This document shows, in pieces, positions 9,501 to 24,500 of a stretch of DNA of 42,802 nt. This stretch comes from an uncultured Flavobacteriaceae bacterium (GTDB taxonomy: Bacteria; Bacteroidota; Bacteroidia; Flavobacteriales; Flavobacteriaceae), in assembly GCA_947497145.1 (NCBI GenBank), contig CANMFQ010000031.1, positions 1 to 42,802 of the forward strand, given 5' to 3'. Numbering within the stretch: the stretch's first letter is position 1; every line of letters begins with the position of its first letter. The translations under genes were made by a program, and so were the position numbers. The notes beneath the pieces were generated by a model. It was given only the letters and a program-made list of their open reading frames with translations, was not told the DNA's origin and did not search any database.

Positions 9501-12500
9501 GGGTATATGTACCCGGAGCACTGATGGTCGGCGTGGCAGTGTTTGCACCACTGGCTATAACACCTCCATCCGTAGATGCCCATGCATAGCTTAGTGTCCC
9601 TTGTCCTGTGCCTGAACCATTTAACATAAGTGTGGTTGTACCACAAGTCAGTTCGGCTGTTGCTCCTGCTTCTGCCGTTGGGGCAGTAATATCTTGCGTA
9701 ATCACTACCGTATCCGTTGCTTTACAACCGTTATCATCATCTGTTACGGTTAGGGTATATGTACCCGGAGCGCTGATGGTTGGTGTGGCTGTGTTTGCAC
9801 CACTAGCTATAACACCTCCATCCGTAGGTACCCATGCATAGCTTAGTGTCCCTTGTCCTGTGCCTGAACCATTTAACATAAGTGTGATTGTACCACAAGT
9901 CAGTTCGGCTGTTGCTCCCGCTTCTGCCGTTGGGGCAGTAATATCTTGCGTAATCACTACCGTATCCGTTGCTGTACAACCGTTATCATCATCTGTTACG
10001 GTTAAGGTATACGTACCTGGAGCACTGATGGTTGGTGTGGCACTATTTACACCACTGGCTATAACACCTCCACCCGTAGCTGCCCATGCATAGCTTAGTG
10101 TCCCTTGTCCTGTGCCTGAACCATTTAACATAAGTGTGGTTGTACTACAAGTCAGTTCGGCTGTTGTACCTGCTTCTGCCGTTGGGGCAGTAATATCTTG
10201 CGTAATCACTACCGTATCTGTTGCTGTACAACCGTTATCATCATCTGTTACTGTTAATATATAAGTGCCAGGAGCACTGATGGTTGGCGTGGCACTGTCT
10301 TCATCACTATCAATTGTACCATCAGCTGTTGTCCATAAATATTCTAAGGTGCCTTGTCCGGTGCCAGAACCATTTAACATAAGCGTGGTTGTACTACAAG
10401 TCAGTTCGGCCGTTGCTCCTGCTTCTGCTGTTGGGGCAGTAATATCTTGCGTAATCACTACCGTATCCGTTGCTGTACAACCGTTATCATCATCTGTTAC
10501 GGTTAAGGTGTAGGTGCCAGGGGCACTGATGGTTGGTGTGGCACTGTCTTCATCTCTATCAATTGTACCATCAGCTGTTGTCCATAAATATTCTAAGGTG
10601 CCTTGTCCTGTGCCTGAACCATTTAACGTAAGCGTGGTTGTACCACAAGTCAGTTCGGCTGTTGCTCCTGCTTCTGCCGTTGGAGCAGTAATATCTTGCG
10701 TAATCACTACCGTATCCGTTGCTGTACAACCGTTATCATCATCTGTTACGGTTAGGGTATATGTACCCTGAGCACTGATGGTCGGCGTGGCAGTGTTTGC
10801 ACCACTAGCTATAACACCTCCACCCGTAGCTGCCCATGCATAGCTTAGTGTGCCTTGTCCTGTGCCTGAACCATTTAACATAAGTGTGGTTGTACTACAA
10901 GTCAGTTCGGCTGTTGTGCCTGCATCTGCCGTTGGGGCAGTAATATCTTGCGTAATCACTACCGTATCCGTTGCTGTACAACCGTTATCGTCATCCGTTA
11001 CGGTTAAGGTATAGGTGCCAGGAGCACTGATGGTTGGCGTGGCACTGTCTTCATCTCTATCAATTGTACCATCAGCTGTTGTCCATAAATATTCTAAGGT
11101 GCCTTGACCTGTGCTGCCAGAACCATTTAACGTAAGCGTGATTGTACTACAAGTCAATTCGGCTGTTGCTCCTGCTTCTGCCGTTGGGGCAGTAATATCT
11201 TGCGTAATCACTACCGTATCCGTTGCTGTACAATCATTATCATCATCTGTTACGGTTAAGGTGTAGGTACCAGGGGCACTGATGGTTGGCGTGGCCGTGT
11301 CTGCCCCACTATCTATGGTGCCATCAGCTGTTGTCCAGGCATAATCTAAGGTGCCTTGTCCTGTACTGCCAGAACCATTTAACATAAGCGTGGTTATACT
11401 ACAAGTCAGTTCGGCCGTTGCTCCTGCTTCTGCTGTTGGGGCAGTAATATCTTGCGTAATCACTACCGTATCCGTTGCTGTACAACCGTTATCATCATCT
11501 GTTACGGTTAAGGTGTAGGTGCCAGGGGCACTGATGGTTGGTGTGGCACTGTCTTCATCTCTATCAATTGTACCATCAGCTGTTGTCCATAAATATTCTA
11601 AGGTGCCTTGACCTGTGCTGCCAGTACCATTTAACGTAAGCGTGGTTGTACCACAAGTCAGTTCGGCTGTTGCTCCTGCTTCTGCCGTTGGAGCAGTAAT
11701 ATCTTGCGTAATCACTACCGTATCCGTTGCTGTACAACCGTTATCGTCATCCGTTACGGTTAAGGTATAGGTGCCAGGGGCACTGATGGTTGGTGTGGCA
11801 CTGTCTTCATCACTATCAATTGTACCATCAGCTGTTGTCCATAAATATTCTAAGGTGCCTTGTCCTGTGCCTGAACCATTTAACGTAAGCGTGGTTATAC
11901 TACAAGTCAATTCGGCCGTTGTGCCTGCTTCTGCAGTTGGAGCAGTAATATCTTGCGTAATCACTACCGTATCCGTTGCTGTACAACCGTTATCATCATC
12001 TGTTACGGTTAAGGTATAGGTGCCAGGGGCACTGATGGTTGGTGTGGCACTGTCTTCATCACTATCAATTGTACCATCAGCTGTTGTCCATAAATATTCT
12101 AAGGTGCCTTGTCCGGTGCCTGAACCATTTAACATAAGTGTGGTTGTACTACAAGTCAGTTCGGCTGTTGTGCCTGCATCTGCCGTTGGGGCAGTAATAT
12201 CTTGCGTAATCACTACCGTATCCGTTGCTGTACAACCGTTATCGTCATCCGTTACGGTTAAGGTATAGGTGCCAGGAGCGCTGATGGTTGGCGTGGCACT
12301 GTCTTCATCACTATCAATTGTACCATCAGCTGTTGTCCATAAATATTCTAAGGTGCCTTGACCTGTACTGCCAGAACCATTTAACGTAAGCGTGGTTGTA
12401 CTACAAGTCAGTTCGGCTGTTGCTCCTGCTTCTGCCGTTGGGGCAGTAATATCTTGCGTAATCACTACCGTATCCGTTGCTGTACAACCGTTATCATCAT

Positions 12501-15500
12501 CTGTTACGGTTAAGGTGTAGGTACCAGGGGCACTGATGGTTGGCGTGGCCGTGTCTGCCCCACTATCTATGGTGCCATCAGCTGTTGTCCAGGCATAATC
12601 TAAGGTGCCTTGACCTGTACTGCCAGAACCATTTAACGTAAGCGTGGTTATACTACAAGTCAATTCGGCCGTTGCTCCTGCTTCTACCGTTGGGGCAGTA
12701 ATATCTTGCGTAATCACTACCGTATCAGTTGCTGTACAACCGTTATCGTCATCTGTTACTGTTAAGGTGTAGGTGCCAGGAGCGCTAATTATTGGCGTGA
12801 CCGTATTTGCCCCACTATCTATGGTACCATCAGCAGTTGTCCATACATAATCTAAAGTACCTTGTCCTGTGCCCGAACCATTTAATGTGAGCGTCATTAT
12901 ACTACAAGTCAGTTCGGCTGTTGCTCCTGCTTCTGCCGTTACAGTATTTACTGTTAATGTAGCTTCTGCCTCTTCACCACAAATATTACCTTCATTTGTA
13001 AAAGTCACTTTATAAATGTTGCCATTCATACTACTAGTAACATTTGTCAATTCTAAAGAAACGGTTTCACCACTTGCGGCAACTCCAGATTCTCCCGAAA
13101 TATTGGTGTATTCTGTGCCTCCAGCAGTTTTAAAAGACCACTGGTAATTCACATTTGTACTGGCTGTTGCCGTAGGAGTATTGCCTGATACAGCGGTTGC
13201 AGAAGCTACAGCCTCGAAAGTAACATTTTCTCCTTTACATACTTCTTTATCGGTTGGAACAGTATCTATAGAAACATCCATTCCCTCTTTGAAGGTGTTT
13301 AAACCTGATTCCGTTTTTGATGGTATCGTTGTATATGCATCATTTGTTGCATTAACACCAGCTGAAATCACTAAACCATTCGTATTTACTTGAGCATTAG
13401 ACAATGTAGGGGTGTCTATTCCATAAATACCAGTATCATCGCCATCTGCACTTTTATCGTTATACGCTTCATCTGCATCAGAGCAACCATCACCATCACT
13501 ATCTAGATCTAAATGATTTGGAATTCCATCTCTGTCAGTATCCTGCTTACTTAAAATTTGCACCTCACCAAGACTTAGAACTCCAAAACCAGATTGTTGT
13601 ATTCTAATATATCTACCCGATCTATTGACAGCCCGTGTTGTAGGGAAGCCTGCTTGCGAAGTTTCATGTATATCTAATACGCCAGGCTGGTTCTGCGTTG
13701 CGGTGACATCTTTAGACGTAAAGGGTACATCTGAAACAAAAATATGATAATCTTTTAGTCTATATTGACAACAACTACTTCTATTGTACACATTGATAGC
13801 ACTAATATATTCTACACTACCTAAATCTATTCCCCACCATTGATTATCTAAAGCTTCTGTATGAGAGAAATTAGTTAAATCTCCATCAATAGCTTTATAG
13901 GCAAGCCAAGGCGTTGTAGATTGAGATGTAGTACCTGATAAGGCAATATTATCGGTACTGGTTTCATTCTCATCTAAAATACCATCATTATCATCATCTA
14001 AATCGCAATCGTCTCCAATATTATCTCCATCACTATCAACTATGTATCCATAATTACCAGCATCTGTACAACATTCAGTATCTGTACTTCCAATTGTTGA
14101 ATTACCTACATCTTGTCCTACTCCTGCACTTATTGGTATTCCATCACTATTTACTGAAACACCAAGATTTTGCTGTACACCTGTTTTTGAAATTCCATTG
14201 TAATTTACTCCCGAGTTTCCGCCAGGCAGACTTGATGTACTTAAATCACCATAGGCAATTGCTGTTGACCCACCTTCTATGGCATCGGGGCAACCATCAC
14301 CATCGCTATCTAAATCTAAATAATCAGGAATACTATCTCCATCAGTATCTATTTCTGGATTACAAATAACAGAAAGTTTTATACTCATTGAATTTACATC
14401 GAACTCCTCTAAATTTGAAAATCTAAGTATAGCTGTAGTAACTGCGTGTGTAGATGTTACGGTATAACCTGTTTTTTCGACAGGCAACTCAATATTTCCT
14501 GCACCACTATTTGGTGTAAATGTTATTGTTGGCCCTGTGTTTTCTCGTATGTTTATACTATTGTTACCGGGGTTATAAACATCAAAACTACCCGTTGGAA
14601 CAATCAGCTTAAACACATCGGAAGACCCGTGTGTACCTAATGCTGAAGTTCCAGGATAACTCAATTGTACTTTTACAGGTTTATCAAAAGTATAAATTAC
14701 TTGAAAGTAATTTGCGGTATTGCCTTCGTTTGTAGTTGTATAGTCAGTGCTCACCACTCCTGAAGCATAGCCATTAAAATTAGATGAAGCAGCTAATTCA
14801 GGATGAGATAACGCTATTGTTGGTGTTAATATTTCTCCATTAGAAAGTGTTGTTGTCGCTGGAGTACCGATAACAGCTGAGCCTTGAATATTACTATTAT
14901 CAAAACTTACTGCAATACAATTATCTTGCTCATCAACATCTAAAATACCATCATTATCATCGTCTAAATCACAATCATCTCCAATATTATCACCATCATT
15001 ATCATTTATATACGTATAATTTCCTGCATCTTTACAGCATTCGGTATCCGTACTTCCTGTTTGTGAATCACCAACAGTTTGGCCCGTATCTACAATAATT
15101 GGAATACCTAATTTAGCAGGGTCTATTTTTTCTACAACATTTCCTAAATTTTGTTGTACACCTATTGTAGCAATTCCATAATAAGTTAAACCTGTGTTTC
15201 CTCCTGGCATACTAGAATCGATCAAGCTCGCATAGGCTATTTCAGTGGAGCCAGCTTCTATAGCATCAGGACAACCATCGCCATCACTATCTAAGTCTAA
15301 ATGGTTTGGTATTCCATCGCCATCAACATCTTGATGTAAAATTGAATATCCACAGAAATGAATATCATCAATACCTGTTGAAGTTGCCGTACCTGAAGTG
15401 CTGGTTGCATTATAAAGGTAGAAACGCAATGTATAAATTGTATTCGGCTGTAGTTTTATGGAAGATAAATCTTCATTAACGGTATCAAAAATAGCTGTAT

Positions 15501-18500
15501 TACCTCCTGGTGGCACAACTTTATTTGCTGCTAACACCGTGCTAGTTATAAAATTGTCTTTTGATATTTCTAAAGCATACGTAAATCCTGCCTGCGTTCT
15601 TCTAAAGCTAATTTTATCTGTAACAAAGGGATATGTACCAACTGATATTTGAGACTCTATATACTCATTTTGTGATTTAGATTCGCTCAGGTTTGTAGCA
15701 TTTAAATCATTTACATTTAAAGCGCTATTTATTCCGTGAACTCCTGGATAACTAATTGAAACACCAGTACCTGCTGCTATATCTGAAATAACCTTACCAT
15801 TGGCACCAGAATCTGCTGCATAAGGATCTGCCGCATCGTTAAAATTCCAAACAATACAATCTAAAGACTCTGCATACCCCTCATCAGTATCTAAAATACC
15901 ATCATTATCATCGTCTAAATCACAGCCATCACCAATACCATCACTATCGCTATCTGTTAAACCAGTATAGTTAGTAACATCTTTACAACATTCAGTATCA
16001 GTACTTCCTTTTTGTGAATCACCCACAGCTTGTCCTGCATCTACACTAATTGGGACACCCAATTTAGTAGGATCTGTTTCTTCAACGGTAGTGCCTAAAT
16101 TTTGCTGAATCGTAGTTGTTGAAATGCCATTATATCCTGCACCAGTATTTCCTCCTGGCATAGTGGAAGTAATTAAATCACTATAGGCAATTTCAGTTGA
16201 ACCACCTTCAATAGCATCTGGGCAACCATCGCCATCACTGTCTAAATCTAAATGATTTGGAATACCATCATTGTCTGTATCATAACATACATAGCCATTT
16301 AATGTAGCTGCGCTGATATAAAGCCCAGCAACATGCGGATTTGAATCTATTACTATTGTTATGGTATTGCTACCTGCTTGCCATCCTTTAGTAATTGTAA
16401 TATCTGAAACCGCTGAAAATGATGATGAAAAACTTCCATTTGAGATTCCATTAACCAATACATCAACAATAGTATCATCTGTTGCTAGAGTAAGCGTGAC
16501 ACTCAAATTTTGTTCATTAAAGTTAACTGGAATATTGATAGCACTATTTGAATATTTTAAACGTACATTATCTGATGTAAGGCCGTTTACTACTGTTGAT
16601 TCATTAATGGTATTATCTAAATCAGCATCCTTGTGATCTCCTAAGGCGTTAGGTGCACCTAAGCTCGTAAAATCAAAGCTAATCCAATCATCTGTAGTAA
16701 CCCAAAGGCTAGGATATAAATTACCTGATTGAATAGCATTTTGTGAGCCATTAATCATTGGAGTGGCATAATTTGAATAAGGTGTCCATTCTACCATCCA
16801 ATTGCTATCGTTAGCACCGATAGCATTTCCTCCAGTAGCAACATTATTCAATGGAATATTGGTTTGCGTACATTCGTCAGTATCTAAGATACCATCATTA
16901 TCATCATCTAAATCACAATAGTCACCAATGCTGTCGCCATCACTATCAACAAACAACGTACTTGCTGCGCTACAAGAATCACATTGCGGTCCTTGTTGTG
17001 TATTATCTCTTGATGTTCCGATAGCATACGATGTTCCTGAAGCTATACCATTACTATTTACAGTATGTAGTATCGTATTTATGCTATTATCACTATTAAG
17101 ATCATCATAGGTGTAAGAGCTTGATGCCGATTCTAATGCATCAGGACAACCATCAGCATCACTGTCTAAATCTAAATAATCTGGCGTTCCATCGCCATCT
17201 GTATCTTGATTTAAAATTGTATATCCACAGAATTGTATATCATCAATACCTGTTGAAGTTGACGTACCAGAAGTACTGGTTGCATTGTAAAAATAAACCC
17301 GTAATTTATGTATGGTATTGGGTTGTAACGTTATATCTGAAAAATCTTCAGTAACGATATCAAAAATACCTGTGTTACCCCCTGGTGGCACAACTTTATT
17401 TGCTACGAGTACGGTGCTTGTTACAAAATTATCATTTGATATTTCAAGAGAATAAGTGTATCCGGCTTGGGTTCTTCTGAAAAGAAGTTTATCTGCAACA
17501 AAAGGATTTACACCCACCGATATTTGAGACTCTACATACTCATTTTGTGATTTAGATTCACTTAGGTTGGTAGCATTTACATCAGCTATATTTAAGGCAG
17601 CACTTATTCCGTGAACCCCTGGAGAACTAATTGAAACTCCAGCACCTGCTACTATATCAGAAATAGACTTACCGTGTGCACCCGAATTTGCTTCATAAGG
17701 ATTTGCTGCATTATTAAAGCTCCAAACAATACAATCTGAAGGCTCTGAATACCCTTCATCAGTATCTAAGATACCATCATTGTCATCATCTAAATCTTCA
17801 TAATCATTTACGCCATCATCATCTGAATCGGTACAATTTGAGACGTTTTTATCTTGCGATGTGTTAATAGCTTGCCCTCCATTGGCAATAATAGGTACTC
17901 CATCATCGTCAACTGTAGTTCCTAAATTTCTAATTACAGGATTAACTCCTGAAATTCCAGAAAAACTAAGACCTGTATTACCTCCCGGCATACTAGAGGT
18001 TACCAATTTATTAGCTGGAATACCCAGCCCTCCTTCTAAGGCATCTGGACATCCATCGCCGTCGCTGTCTAAATCAAAATGATTTGGAATACCGTCACTA
18101 TCAATATCGTAAACATCTGGAACGCCATCTGAATTATCGTCTGTATAATCAGTAGGAGAACCATCGGTTCCTGTTCCGTTATCAGTTGTATCTAAATAAT
18201 TAAGCATTTCATCCCCATCTTCGTCCCCAAAAGGATTATAACTAGGATATTCATCAGTATCTAAAATACCATCATTGTCATCATCATTATCACAATTATC
18301 ACCAACACCATCATTATCAGTATCTACAACATAGTCATAGTTTGCAACATCTTTACAACACTCGGTATCTACAGCAAAATTTTGGGAATCTTCAATCCCT
18401 TGCTGCGAATCACTTGATGCCGTATCACCATCTAAATTTGGTGTGCCATCTATATTTGACGAAACGCCAAGATTTTGTTGAACATTGGTACTTCCTCCTT

Positions 18501-21500
18501 CAAAATTCTCGTTTATTACTAAATCTGCGTATTGATAGTCACCAGCACCTTCTACTGCATCAGGGCAGCCATCTCCATCACTATCTAAATCTAAATAGTT
18601 TGAAATACCATCAGAATCGGTATCACAATAAAAGTTTCTGACAGCCCTAATTGAAATCGTTTCATTCGTGTTAAGATTGCTAACCATCGTAAACTTCATT
18701 TCTCCTAAAAGAGCATTAGCTGATGATTTTATGGTAAATGCAGTAACCCCGCCTGATATTTTGTAACGGAGCCCTGTTATAGGATTACTCGATACATATT
18801 CTACTATTCCGCCAGATTCAGAAACAATTAATAAGTCATTGTGATCAGTTATTAAATCACCGCTATTTGAAGCATTGATTGTTTCATAAATTTTAACATC
18901 AAATTCCCATATATTGCTTGATCCTATATTTGAAAATCTGTAATACGATTCTCCTACAAATTTACCTGTACTAGTTGTTTGCTCTTCTAAATGATTACGA
19001 ATGTCTATATTACCTAAGGAGCTACCCGCTATTTCTCCATCGGCAAAAAAGATAGCATTAAAACCATCACCTACAGAAGATACATGTCTTATATTTTCGT
19101 AAGAGATACTTCCGCTTTGGGCTACTGGGCTTGTTGGGTAAGTTAAGCCAGATGCGCTACCACTTTTTACAGAAAGATCTGTTGATTCACTTATACTACC
19201 ACCTGTTAAATTTTCAAAGCCACAATCTTTTTCATCGGTATCTAAAATACCGTCGTTATCATTATCTAAATCGTTGTAATCATTAACACCATCGCCATCA
19301 GTATCGGTACAATTTGAAATTCCTTTATCTAAAGAGTTGCCTATATTCTGCGAACCATTAACAACGAGAGGTACTCCATTAGCGTCAACGGCCTTACCCA
19401 AGTTTTCTATTACAGGAGCGACACCTGAGTTTCCTGTAAAATCGACGCCTGTATTTCCGCCAGGAATGCTAGAGTCTACCAATTGACTTTCTAAAATAGC
19501 ATCTCCACCTTCCATAGCATCAGGGCAACCATCACCATCACTATCAAGGTCAAGGCTGTTTGCAATACCATCGTTATCGGAATCAAAACGCATACATAAT
19601 TCTAAATTACCTAACACAAAGCGAGAAGGGTATTCAGGATCTATACCTACTGGATTACCTATACCTGATGATGCCTCTATAACTATTTTCTTTAAAAGCA
19701 CTCCATCACTACTCGCTGTTAACCAATGACTTTGATCGCTATCAGGAGCGTAAACATCTGCATTAGCATGATAATATCCATTAGCATCTTGCGTAAGCGC
19801 TGAACCAGGAGTTAGGGTTAACGGCACTATGTTATCTGTTATATCTAAGCCATATACTTTGACGGCGTCCATAAAACCAGTATGGCGATCTATATCTTTG
19901 ATAGCGAAACTTTCTAATGCTACTTCTTCTGTAAAATTAAAAGTGAAAAACGCTTTTTCATTAGAATCGTTTGCTAAAAGATCTTCCCATTCAATATTCA
20001 TAACCAATCCATATGGATTTGCAAAATCTCCATGTAATGAGCCTGCCGAAGAACCACTATTAAACACCGAAGTAAAGGCTACACCTATTCCGGTGTTACT
20101 TAAATTAGGCAAAGTGAAATCTGATCCATACGTATCTGAAAAATTCCAAATTACACCTGCACCCGAACCACAAGCACCTTCATCGGTATCTAAAATACCA
20201 TCATTATCATCATCTAAATCATTATAATCATTTACCCCATCACCATCGGTATCGGTACAATTTGATACTGTTTTATCTATTGACGACCCTACAGACTGCC
20301 CGCCATTAACAACCATAGGAACACCATTTGCATCAACCGTAATGCCTAAATTCTCTACTACTGGTGAAACTCCTGGATTACCCGTAAAGCCGGCACCTGT
20401 ATTTCCGCCAAGAAGATTAGATGTAAATAATTGACTTTCTAATACACTATTACCTCCTTCAATACCATCAGGACAACCATCGCCATCACTGTCTAAATCT
20501 AAATAATTAGGAATACCATCGTTGTCTGTATCGCCAGTACCTTCAACAGAATCTAAAATACCATCATTATCATTGTCTAAATCAAAATCATCAACCACTC
20601 CATCACCATCAACATCTGAACAAGATGAGTTTGTTACGTTTTGAGAAACACCAATATTTTGCCCTGACCCTGCTGCGATAGGCACTCCGTATGTTGGACT
20701 ACCAGGGGTTGTATCAACATTATTTCCTAAATTACGTATTACCGCGTCAGTAACAACACCTGAATAAGATGGAGTACTTCCGTCGTTATTATTACCGCCA
20801 TCAATGGTAGAATTTACCAGTTGCGAATCTACAAAAGGACCATCTCCTTCAATTGCATCTGGACAACCATCACCATCACTATCTAAATCTAAGCTGTTGA
20901 TAAGACCATCATTATCGGTATCAAGAGGGGTGCATAAGTCTAAGTTTCCAAGAATAAACTTTGAACCAAAAGACGGTGTTGTCCCAACAGGACTGCCGAT
21001 ACCTGCTGAAGCTTCTACAACAATTTTCTTTAAAAGCTTCCCATTACTACTCACTGTCATCCAATGATTTTCATCGCTATCTGTAGAGTTATATTGAATT
21101 GCTGAATGATAGAAGCCATAAGTATCTTGGGTAAACACAGAGCCAACAGTGATGCTTAAAGGTATTATATTATCATTTACATCTACGCCATAAACTCTAA
21201 CAGCATCGATAAAACCTTGTGTCGCAGAAACATCTAAACGATCTATATCTTTTATTGCCAAATTCTGCAAAACAACCTCTTCGCTAAAATCAAAAGTTAA
21301 TGCCACTATTTCATTAGGATCAGTTGTATAGGTATCTTCCCAATTAATAGCAACAACGTAACCTTCTGCACTATAGGTGCCATTATAGCTAATGGGCGAA
21401 GAACCACTATTAAAGGCCGAAGTAAATGACATGTCTATTTCGGTGCCATTTAAATCAGTTAAATTAAAAGTAGTTCCATACGTATCGGAATTATTCCAAA

Positions 21501-24500
21501 TTATATTCGGACTTGTTCCACATTCACCATCCAAAGTGTCTAAAATACCATCATTATCATCATCTAAATCATAATAATCAGCTATTCCATCTCCGTCTGT
21601 ATCTGTACAACTAGAACTTGTTTTATCAGTAGCAGTGCCTACAGCTTGCCCTCCATTAGCAACCGTCGGTATACCATTAGCATCTACTGTATTTCCTAAA
21701 TTTGCCTTTACAGGTGAAACACCTGGGTTACCCGTAAAACCAGTACCTGTATTTCCTCCAGGCAAGTAAGAATTATACAATTGATTTTCTCCAATACTAG
21801 CCGCTCCTTCAATAGCATCAGGACAGCCGTCACCGTCACTATCTAAGTCTAAATGATTAGGAATACCATCATTATCAGTATCATTTTCTTTACATAAGGT
21901 TGAAATCCGCAAGGTGACACCTCCTTCACTCCCTGTTGTTGTAGCTGTAAAACTTACTATAGGCGTCTTAAAAGAAAAGCTTATTGCCCCGCCAGAGCTA
22001 GAAGCTCCAACAAATACATTATCATTTGTGCCAGAAACATTAACGTCAGTAGTTGCATGTACCACCGGGTAAACTGGGTTTCCATCAGTATCATACCCTA
22101 CTATTGTTTGTTCTTCAACATCACTAAGGTCTACTATTTCATACATACTACCTACTTCAGCCTCAATTGGGCTAAATGCCACTGTAGCACTAGTATTTGT
22201 TGTGTTTAAAGCAACTTGAATGTAACCAGCTGTTTGAGAAAAAGTATTATTATCGGCTACAGAAGTTACTGTACCAGTAATACCATTTGTAGCGGTAAAT
22301 GCCTCAGAAGTTGACGTTGTTGGTGGTGTGGCATTGTTCCATGTTGGAACAGTACATGATTTTTCAACTGTATCTAAAATACCGTCGTTATCATCATCTA
22401 AATCATCACTATCACTCACGCCATCGCCATCTGCATCTTCACAAGATGAAGTTTCTTTATTTGTTGAAGCACCAACACCTTGCCCAGCTCCTGCAATGGT
22501 AGGAACTCCGTATACTGGGCTACCAATAGTGGTGGTTACATTGTTTCCTAAATTACTAATCACCGCATCAGTAACTATTCCTGTATACCCTGGTGCGCTT
22601 CCATCGTTATTATTACCGCCATTAATTGTGGTTGCATCTTCTAATTGCGAATCGGTATACGAACCATCACCTTCAATAGCATCAGGACAGCCATCGCCAT
22701 CACTATCTAAATCTAAGCTATTTATTAAACCGTCATTATCTGTATCAAGTGGCTTACATAAATCTAAGTTTCCTATTATAATTTTTGATCCAAAATCTGG
22801 TGTTATTCCTACTGGGCTACCGATACTTGCAGAAGCTTCTACAATAATTTTCTTTAAAAAGATACCATTACTATGTACTGTTATCCAATGATTTTGATCA
22901 CTATCTAAAGAATTAAACTGTATTGCCGAATGGTAAAAACCATAAACATCTTGCGTAATAGCTGAACCAACTGTTGTATTTAAAGGTATTTTACTACCGT
23001 TTATATCTTCTCCATAAATTTTAACAGCATCAATAAACCCTTGTGTAGCGCTTACATCTAAACGATCTATATCTTTTATTGAAAAATTGTTTAAAGCAAC
23101 CTCTTCGCTAAAATCAAAAGTAAACACCACTGTTTCATTAGGATCTGCCTTGATAATATCTTCCCAGTTAATAGCAAGAACGTACCCTTCAGCACTACCG
23201 CTACTATTATAACTAATAGGACTAGAACCACTATTAAAGGCAGTGCTAACTGCTACATCTACTCCCGTATTGTTTAGGTTTGTTAAATTAAAGTTTTCTC
23301 CATAAGTGCCTGAATTATTCCAAATTATATTTGGACTTGCACCACAAGCGCCATCATTTGCATCAAGAATACCATCGTTATCATCATCATTATCACAATT
23401 ATCACCAATACCATCATTATCGGTATCAATAATACTTGGAAAATCTGCAGCATTAGTACAGCATTCTGTTGTATTACTATACTCTTGTGAATCTCCTACA
23501 TTTTGCGATTCATTGTCTGTATTAGTTCCCACTAAATTTGGCGTACCATCTATATTGGATGAATTTCCAAAGTTTTGCTGCACATTGGTGCTTCCGCCAT
23601 CTATATTCGTATCTGTAACTAAATTTGCACTCGTATAATTACTATTTCCATCTCCCTCTATTGCATCAGGGCAGCCGTCTCCATCACTATCTAAGTCTAA
23701 ACTATTTATGATGTTATCATTATCAGTATCAAGTATTTCACAAATAGATAGCAGCTCATAAATGACATCATCTGATGTTCCTATTGTAGTGCTTTCCCAT
23801 TTTTTTATAGGCGTATTAAATGTAAATGTTACTGTACCCGTATCGGTTGTACCTACAAATTGATTATTATTTACTCCTGATATATTTATATTATTGCTAG
23901 TGGTAACAACGGGGTATATCCTGTTGTTATTTTCATCATAACCTACAACCTCTTGCTTTTCGGTTGCACTAATATTAAATATCTTATAACTAGACCCTAC
24001 AGGTACTATATTTTCATAAACTACTGTAAAAATAGTATTACCATTGCCTCCGCCTAAATTCACACTAATATTAGAAGAAGAGGCTCCATAAGTTGGGCCA
24101 GGAGAATCAAAATCTCCGTCTCCAGCAACCAAGTTGATTGTTCCTCTAGCGCCGTTAGTTGTAAAAAATTTGGCTACCAAATTGCCATCTGATGGGGTAT
24201 CTGAAATCCAAACTGGCACTTCACAACCGCCCAATTCATCAACATCTAAAATACCATCATTATCATCATCTAAATCGCATTTATCTCCTAGATTATCATT
24301 ATCAGTATCTATAACATAGGCGTAGTTTGTTGCGTCAGTACAACACTCGGTATCTACACCAAAATTTTGTGCATCTCCTACGGTTTGTTGGGAGTCATTT
24401 GTTGCGGTATTGCCATCTAAATCTGGTGTTCCATTTAAATTTGATGAACTTCCTAAATTTTGTTGTACTTGTACAGCTACACCGCCATAATTGGGGCCAC

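Noticed and set aside
7262-10771. Many plus-strand open frames (77-245 residues) with sequence such as [11 protein letters not shown]
   Set aside because: They are antisense frames of the PKD-like repeats and recur with the same period. They lack credible starts and independent similarity, and their codons are explained by the minus-strand gene.
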